A stretch of DNA of 64,000 bases from Protonemura montana (lineage: Eukaryota; Arthropoda; Insecta; Plecoptera; Nemouridae), in contig OX387611.1 of assembly GCA_947568835.1 (NCBI GenBank), positions 3,476,001 to 3,540,000 of the forward strand. The letters are read 5' to 3'. The stretch's first letter is position 1; every line of letters begins with the position of its first letter. This document shows, piece after piece, positions 58,700 through 64,000 of this stretch. The position numbers and the translations under genes are program-made. Under the pieces are notes generated by a model. The model was given only the letters and a program-made list of their open reading frames with translations, made no database searches and had not been told where the DNA came from.

Positions 58700-59690
58700 T
58701 TTTTTGGGTTACTTATTCGTATTCTTGTGCATTTATAATTTCAGGATAGCAATGTTGTGCGCATTTATTTGTTAGCTTAGCTTTATTTAGTACTTACTTA
58801 ATTTGGCCCAACCCATGGTTAAATGACAATCGTAGCGAGCGCAGTGAAATCTTCAACTTCGTATACCACAGATAACAGTCACGACTGAATGTAAGTATTT
58901 GTTTGTTGTTTTTTTTTGTGATTGGCAGCCCTGCTTGACGTACACGGTATTGGTGAAGTACTTACTTCGTGTCAGCACCGCTCGCGAGCACGTTTTCTGT
59001 ATTTCAATATATCCAATATTCTTTCTAATTACGGTACTATGTCGTCAAGAGTTTTGTCAGTCTGGTTCTGCAAGATTTCTCAGCTTATGAGATTGATAAT
59101 TGTATTCTTGTTTGGGTAAGTCTTCTAAATGAGTCGTTATTCAATCCAGTAGGATTAAGGTAACAACCTCATGGCATATGTTTGTGAGAAGTTGGCCCCA
59201 GACTTCGCCTCCAAAGGCCCGGAATTACTTCTGTCGATTTGAATGTTTCGGCATAATTTTGTCAATGTAAGAGAGATGCTTGGTAGCATGCATGATGAAA
59301 GCAAAAGCGGTCTCGACCTCTATCCTCTCCATGAGATCCCACCCCGTGAAGCTGGGATAAGTGCGCCCGGGTAGCCGTTTCGTCCGTCTCGTTCTTAGTG
59401 ACAGGCCGAATCGTTCTAATCCAAACTCGCTTTCTTACGCTGTCGTTCATTAGACAATAAACCGTTTACTCCGTTGCTGGCATAATTATTACTGTCTCCA
59501 CCTACAGGTTCCAGCGGCGTCCATAATTTATCCAATTTTGTTCGCATTTTAAGATATTTTTGTGCTCTGTCCATTCACAACGCTGAGCTTTACCCTGAAA
59601 TGTTCAAGTTATTATTAATAAATTTAAATTCGATCTAAACATTCTCTTTCAAGTCTTGCAAAATGTCAGCTTAATGGGGAAAATCAATTT
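58700..59690. other. Intergenic stretch between M13 B and the third unit
   Basis: 58720-58860 matches the sequence after the insertion in unit 1 (42714-42890). 58880-59370 is unique to this window with no convincing gene. 59374-59690 repeats 26805-27165 and leads into the satellite. Confidence 0.5.
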
Positions 59691-59699
59691 TGGCCTTTT

Positions 59700-61965
59700 G
59701 GCTGGGATAGCAAGAATATGTTGATTTGTAATGTGTCAAAGTGCTGGGATAACAAGAATATGTTGATTTGTAATGTGTCAAAGAGCTGGGATAACAAGAA
59801 TATGTTGATTTGTAATGTGCCAAAGTGCTGGGATAACAAGAATATGTTGATTTTTAATGTGTCAAAGTGCTGGGATAACAAGAATATGTTGATTTGTAAT
59901 GTGTCAAAGTGCTGGGATAACAAGAATATGTTGATTTGTAATGTGCCAGAGTGCTGGGATAACAAGAATATGTTGATTTGTAATGTGCCAAAGTGCTGGG
60001 ATAACAAGAATATGTTGATTTTTAATGTGTCAAAGTGCTGGGATAACAAGAATATGTTGATTTGTAATGTGTCAAAGTGCTGGGATAACAAGAATATGTT
60101 GATTTGTAATGTGCCAAAGTGCTGGGATAACAAGAATATGTTGATTTGTAATGTGCCAAAGTGCTAGGATAACAAGAATATTTTGATTTGTAATGTGTCA
60201 AAGTGCTGGGATGACAAGAATATGTTGATTTGTAATGTGCCAAAGTGCTGGGATAACAAGAATATGTTGATTTGTAATGTGTCAAAGTGCTGGGATAGCA
60301 AGAAAATGTTGATTTGTAATGTCCCAAAGTGCTGGGATAACAAGAATATGTTGATTTGTAATGTGTCAAAGTGCTGGGATAACAAGAATATGTTGATTTG
60401 GAATGTGTCAAAGTCAGTGTCAGCTCGTGACTGTTTTTCTTGGAGAAGTGGCAGTAAAATTCCCCCCCCCCCCCTCGACCCATCGCCACCAGCACCATAA
60501 GTAATTAACACTGTAGTAGGATTTCAATATTGTAACATTAAAATACAACACATGTGATATTTTAAAAAAAGTAATCATTGAATTCTAGCTGTCAAGTCAC
60601 ACATTGGATTAATTTTCATTGGACAAAAACGTACGCAGCATGTGAAACTGGGTGGGACAGAAATTCAGGCTAGTAAACGGTAGTACTATTATTTTGAAAC
60701 TATTAATCGCCGTGGAAAATATGTGCGATCGTGTGTATCGTTCTGTCTCACTCGCTCTCGCTGCTAGCTCAGCCCGGCGGCTGGCCGAGGCTGGCCGAGG
60801 CTAGCCGAGGGCGGTTTTTCTGTTGCCCTCGCTGGGCTTGCGAGCGACGACAGGCGACACACGTTCAAGGCCATTTCCACGCACTCATAGCTGAGCAGGG
60901 AGGACGGCAGCGCTCGCTGCCCCAAAGAGAGCAAGCGGCGGCGTTCAGGCTCTATAGGCAGCAGACATGCACAGCCTACTGGATCGTCTCGTTGCAGTCG
61001 ACAGCTTGTGCTGTCGGCGCGACGCTAATAGCGCGTTTTTTCGCATTTCGAAAGTACCAACCATTTTAAAACACACAAAACGCGTAGAACAATAATAATA
61101 GTAATAACACTTCTTATTATAATTATGCTTACAATTATACTTTTATTCTGTCGAAAATGCTAGGGAGGGCAGCCGCCCCGCAGCCCTCCTTCACGAGCCG
61201 CCCTCCTTCACGAGCCGCCCCTGGTTAAAGTGCTGGGATAACAAGAATATGTTGATTTGTAATGTGTCAAAGTGCTGGGATAACGAATATTTTGCTTTGT
61301 AATGTGCCAAAGTGCTGGGATATCGAATATGTTGATTTGTAATGTGCCAAAGTGCTGGGATAGCAAGAATATGTTGATTTGTAATGTGTCAAAGTGCTGG
61401 GATAACAAGAAAATGTTGATTTGTAATGTGTCAAAGTGCTGGAATAACAAGAATATGTTGATTTGTAATGTGTCAAAGTGCTGGGATGACAAGAATATGT
61501 TGATTTGTAATGTGCCAAAGTGCTGGGATAGCAAGAAAATGTTGAGTTGTAATGTGTCAAAGTGCTGGGATAACAAGAAAATGTTGATTTGTAATGTGTC
61601 AAAGTGCTGGAATAACAAGAATATGTTGATTTGTAATGTGTCAAAGTGCTGGGATGACAAGAATATGTTGATTTGTAATGTGCCAAAGTGCTGGGATAGC
61701 AAGAATATGTTGATTTGTAATGTGTCAAAGTGCTGGGATAACAAGAATATGTTGATTTGTAATGTGTCAAAGTGCTGGGATAACAAGAAAATGTTGATTT
61801 GTAATGTGTCAACGGGCTGGGATAACAAGAATATGTTGATTTGTAATGTGTCAAAGGGCTGGGATAACAAGAATATGTTGATTTGTAATGTGTCAAAGGG
61901 CTGGGATAACAAGAATATGTTAATTTGTAATGTGTCAAAGGGCTGAGATAACAAGAATATGTTGA
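59700..61965 (+). repeat. 42-bp satellite, unit 3, about 35 copies split by a transposon
   Basis: Two blocks, 59700-60414 and 61224-61965, of the same 42-bp family are separated by the DNA transposon at 60415-61223. This is the longest array of the family here. Confidence 0.95.
60415..61223. mobile_element. hAT-like non-autonomous DNA transposon inside the satellite
   Basis: 809 bp, about the same sequence as 46220-47059, with termini 'cagtgtcagctcgtga' and 'cacgagccgcccctg'. Flanking 8-mers are gtcaaagt (60407-60414) and gttaaagt (61224-61231), a target duplication with one change. The 3' terminal motif 'ttcacgagccgccc' is doubled. Confidence 0.88.
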
Positions 61966-63017
61966 TTGGGAAAGTAAGGGAAGAGTACGGAATGGACTCA
62001 GCGGGTGTGCCTGGCAGTGATTGTGTAAAACAAAGAAAAGGTTTAACAAAGCCGAAACGTAAAAAAAACTAGCACCCACTGTCGCCGCCAGCCACACACA
62101 GCTCGGTAGGTACGCTCCGTACTCTACCTTTAAATTATCAATCAACATTTTTAATTAGTTTTCTAATTGGTTCGCGAAATAAGGGGAGAGCACCGAATGT
62201 ACCGAGCTGTGAGTGGCAGGTGGCGATGGTGTATACTTCTTTGTTCAACGCAGTCAAACAAAGAAAACGTTAAAAAAAAGCCGAAATCAAACAAATTGGT
62301 GTGAAAAGTATAAAGAAAGAAGACAAGAGTGAAAGTGTTACTTTGCCTCAGCGACCGTTGAGAACCAAATACAACGCTGAACGCCATTCTTCGAGTTCTC
62401 CGGTAAGTTGCAGGTTATTTTTCTCTACTTGCTAATTTTCTATTCTTATCGCACGATTGATAATGATAATGATGATGAACTTTATAACCTGTGATGCACA
62501 TCTTTTTATTCGTGTATTTTGGCTTTTTCTTTTATTATAATACTTTTTTTGAATGAATATTGAAGAAGCAGGTTAAAGAGAAAAACCAACGGTACTTTTC
62601 TCAAATGCACACTGTTTTGTGCTCTGCGAAAAATTTGCGAAAGAGGCAAACAAAAAAATACGTCAACAATAGAAATGATGAAGTCATCATCGTACCAAGT
62701 TTGATCGATTTCTGAGAGGTGACGGTCTTTTGGTCGGTTGATTTGACATGGAATGACCCTATTATTACAATAGTGTTTATAGAATTGACAATATGATTAC
62801 ATTATGATGTTTTGTTACATTATGACACATATTATTATTATTGCAACTTAGTGTTTGTTTCAATTACGTACAATTAATGTTAGGTAAATATTTCTTTGAG
62901 TAAAAAGATTCTTTAAAGAGCCTAAGAATTAGTAAATCAAAATGTTGTGCTGTATATAGTAAATAGTAAGAGCTGTCCTGCCTCACAACGTTCTTCATTT
63001 GAAACAGGAACCCACTG
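61966..63017 (+). other. Conserved upstream block and promoter region of M13 gene C
   Basis: 61966-62405 matches the blocks upstream of genes A and B, including the 'gtaagttgc' donor at about 62402. The basic-tail frame seen in A and B is broken here by an early stop (aac tag), which argues against it being coding. 62640-63000 matches upstream of B. Confidence 0.4.
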
Positions 63018-63105
63018 ATGTATATCCCGGGCCTTGTCATGATGTTTGCATCGCTCTCGTGCGGTCATTTAATCGACTTCCTGCCGTCTCATCGCCTGGG
63101 CAAGG
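63018..63105 (+). CDS. M13 metallopeptidase C, first coding exon only
   Basis: 29 codons plus one base, same length and phase as in A and B ([15 protein letters not shown], then [13 protein letters not shown]), followed by the same gtaagt donor. The rest of the gene lies beyond the window; the intron is still running at 64000. Its intron 1 is lengthened by a LINE fragment. Whether the gene is intact cannot be judged. Confidence 0.8.
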
Positions 63106-63671
63106 GTAAGTCGTGATTCCGTACCATTTTTGCTCTTGAAATTCACATGTAAATTCAACTCGACTTGTTTTATTATTGGCTCACGCATTGTTGGCAAAGG
63201 ATCCAACAATAATAAGGATAGCAGCCCTGAGTTCTCCATCAAAGCACATGGTCTAAGGTCTAGCATTTGAAAACCTTCCAAAGCTGGCATCTCCAAAATG
63301 TGTCACCCTTTTATTTGGTAAGTCTCATTGGCTAGTTGAGAGATACAGCGTCACCAACGGATCTCCCTGATTAGGACTTCTCGAATAATTTTACAAATGG
63401 TTAACAACATGAATCCCAGTTCAACTGTTAGTTTATTGATGATTCCAGACTCAGTAGTTCCGATCCTAAATAATTTACTCGACATTCACAATCCAACCGT
63501 AGCACTCGTGCCCATGATGTCGTACCGAACAGTCAGTTTCTTGGCCGGATACCTAGTTATAGACGCAACCTGGCCACACCCTGACCAACGACAGGACATA
63601 CGAGCCCTAGAACAACATTTACAGCAACCGCTATCAGCACAAACCAGCCGTCTAATCATGCGCCATTGTCA

Positions 63672-63960
63672 ACAATTTTTTTTTTAATTTCTTCCACAAT
63701 TGGTTACACAATATGACATTTGGAAAGTCAGATACTAAAGTAATACCTGATTTACTCTTTGTGTTCTAAAAAATAATCTTTTAAAAATAAATATTCTTTT
63801 AGTGATTTTTTAAAAGCCAGGCCATCTTCACATTCAATCGTTCCTGTAAATCTGTAACAAGTTCTTATTCCGCACATGGATCTAGACTAGTTTTTACTAA
63901 TATTCTAACCGCCCGCTTCTGTAATTTGAAAAGCATTTTTGTGTGAGGAGACCACCCCAC
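63672..63960 (-). mobile_element. 5'-truncated LINE tail in M13 gene C intron 1
   Basis: Read on the minus strand it encodes a broken reverse-transcriptase C-terminal piece (WSPHTKMLFKLQKRAVRIL) and ends in a poly(A) run at about 63674. The matching introns of A and the GLUT copy continue without interruption from 'gtcaac/gacaa' to 'cattgcccagtacaagg', so this is a clean insertion. Confidence 0.8.
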
Positions 63961-64000
63961 ATTGCCCAGTACAAGGTGATCTGCACTCTTAGCTTTAGCT

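Noticed and set aside
62163-62405. An ATG-started exon upstream of gene C ending at gtaagt
   Set aside because: The ATG is absent from the matching blocks of A and B, and the phase does not fit the next M13 exon.

Overview
The window is animal nuclear DNA: genes are split into short GC-rich exons with GT/AG boundaries and AT-rich introns, among heavy minisatellite and SINE content. The gene set is a selenocysteine lyase, a GLUT-type sugar transporter, a THAP-like gene nested antisense in the transporter, and a tandem cluster of M13 (neprilysin/ECE-like) metallopeptidases. This fits an invertebrate. Having a selenocysteine lyase argues against insects that lost selenoproteins. I lean towards a non-insect arthropod or another protostome, with low confidence. 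Exon models come from reading splice sites and frame by hand; every junction keeps frame.

Layout. 1-820: 114-bp and 68-bp repeats. 820-6656 (+): complete 7-exon selenocysteine lyase (418 aa), ending near a 114-bp satellite. 8116-25779 (+): SLC2A/GLUT transporter with two alternative first coding exons and ten shared exons (584 or 621 aa). Its introns carry a 2-exon THAP-like gene on the minus strand (17077-18634), a LINE tail, tRNA-like arrays, a 5S-like array and an inverted copy of an M13 intron. 25797-26500: tandem repeats just past the transporter stop. 26800-64000: a ~15.5-17 kb unit repeated three times, made of a 42-bp satellite, a conserved upstream block and an M13 gene. Gene A (30290-41575) and gene B (45755-58618) are complete 15-exon models of 739 aa each. 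Gene C (from 63018) shows only its first exon and is cut by the window end.

Functionally the three kinds of gene look unrelated: selenium recycling, facilitative sugar transport, and a family of membrane or secreted zinc endopeptidases. What ties the window together is its repeats. The same 49-bp, 68-bp, 114-bp, 52-bp tRNA-head and 91-bp 5S-head units recur in introns of different genes and, with changed copy number, in corresponding introns of M13 A and B. Several are fragments of pol III-derived SINEs amplified in tandem, including one array with a four-unit higher-order structure inside a foldback element. A hAT-like non-autonomous transposon with perfect 8-bp target duplications is present in gene B and absent from the same site in gene A.
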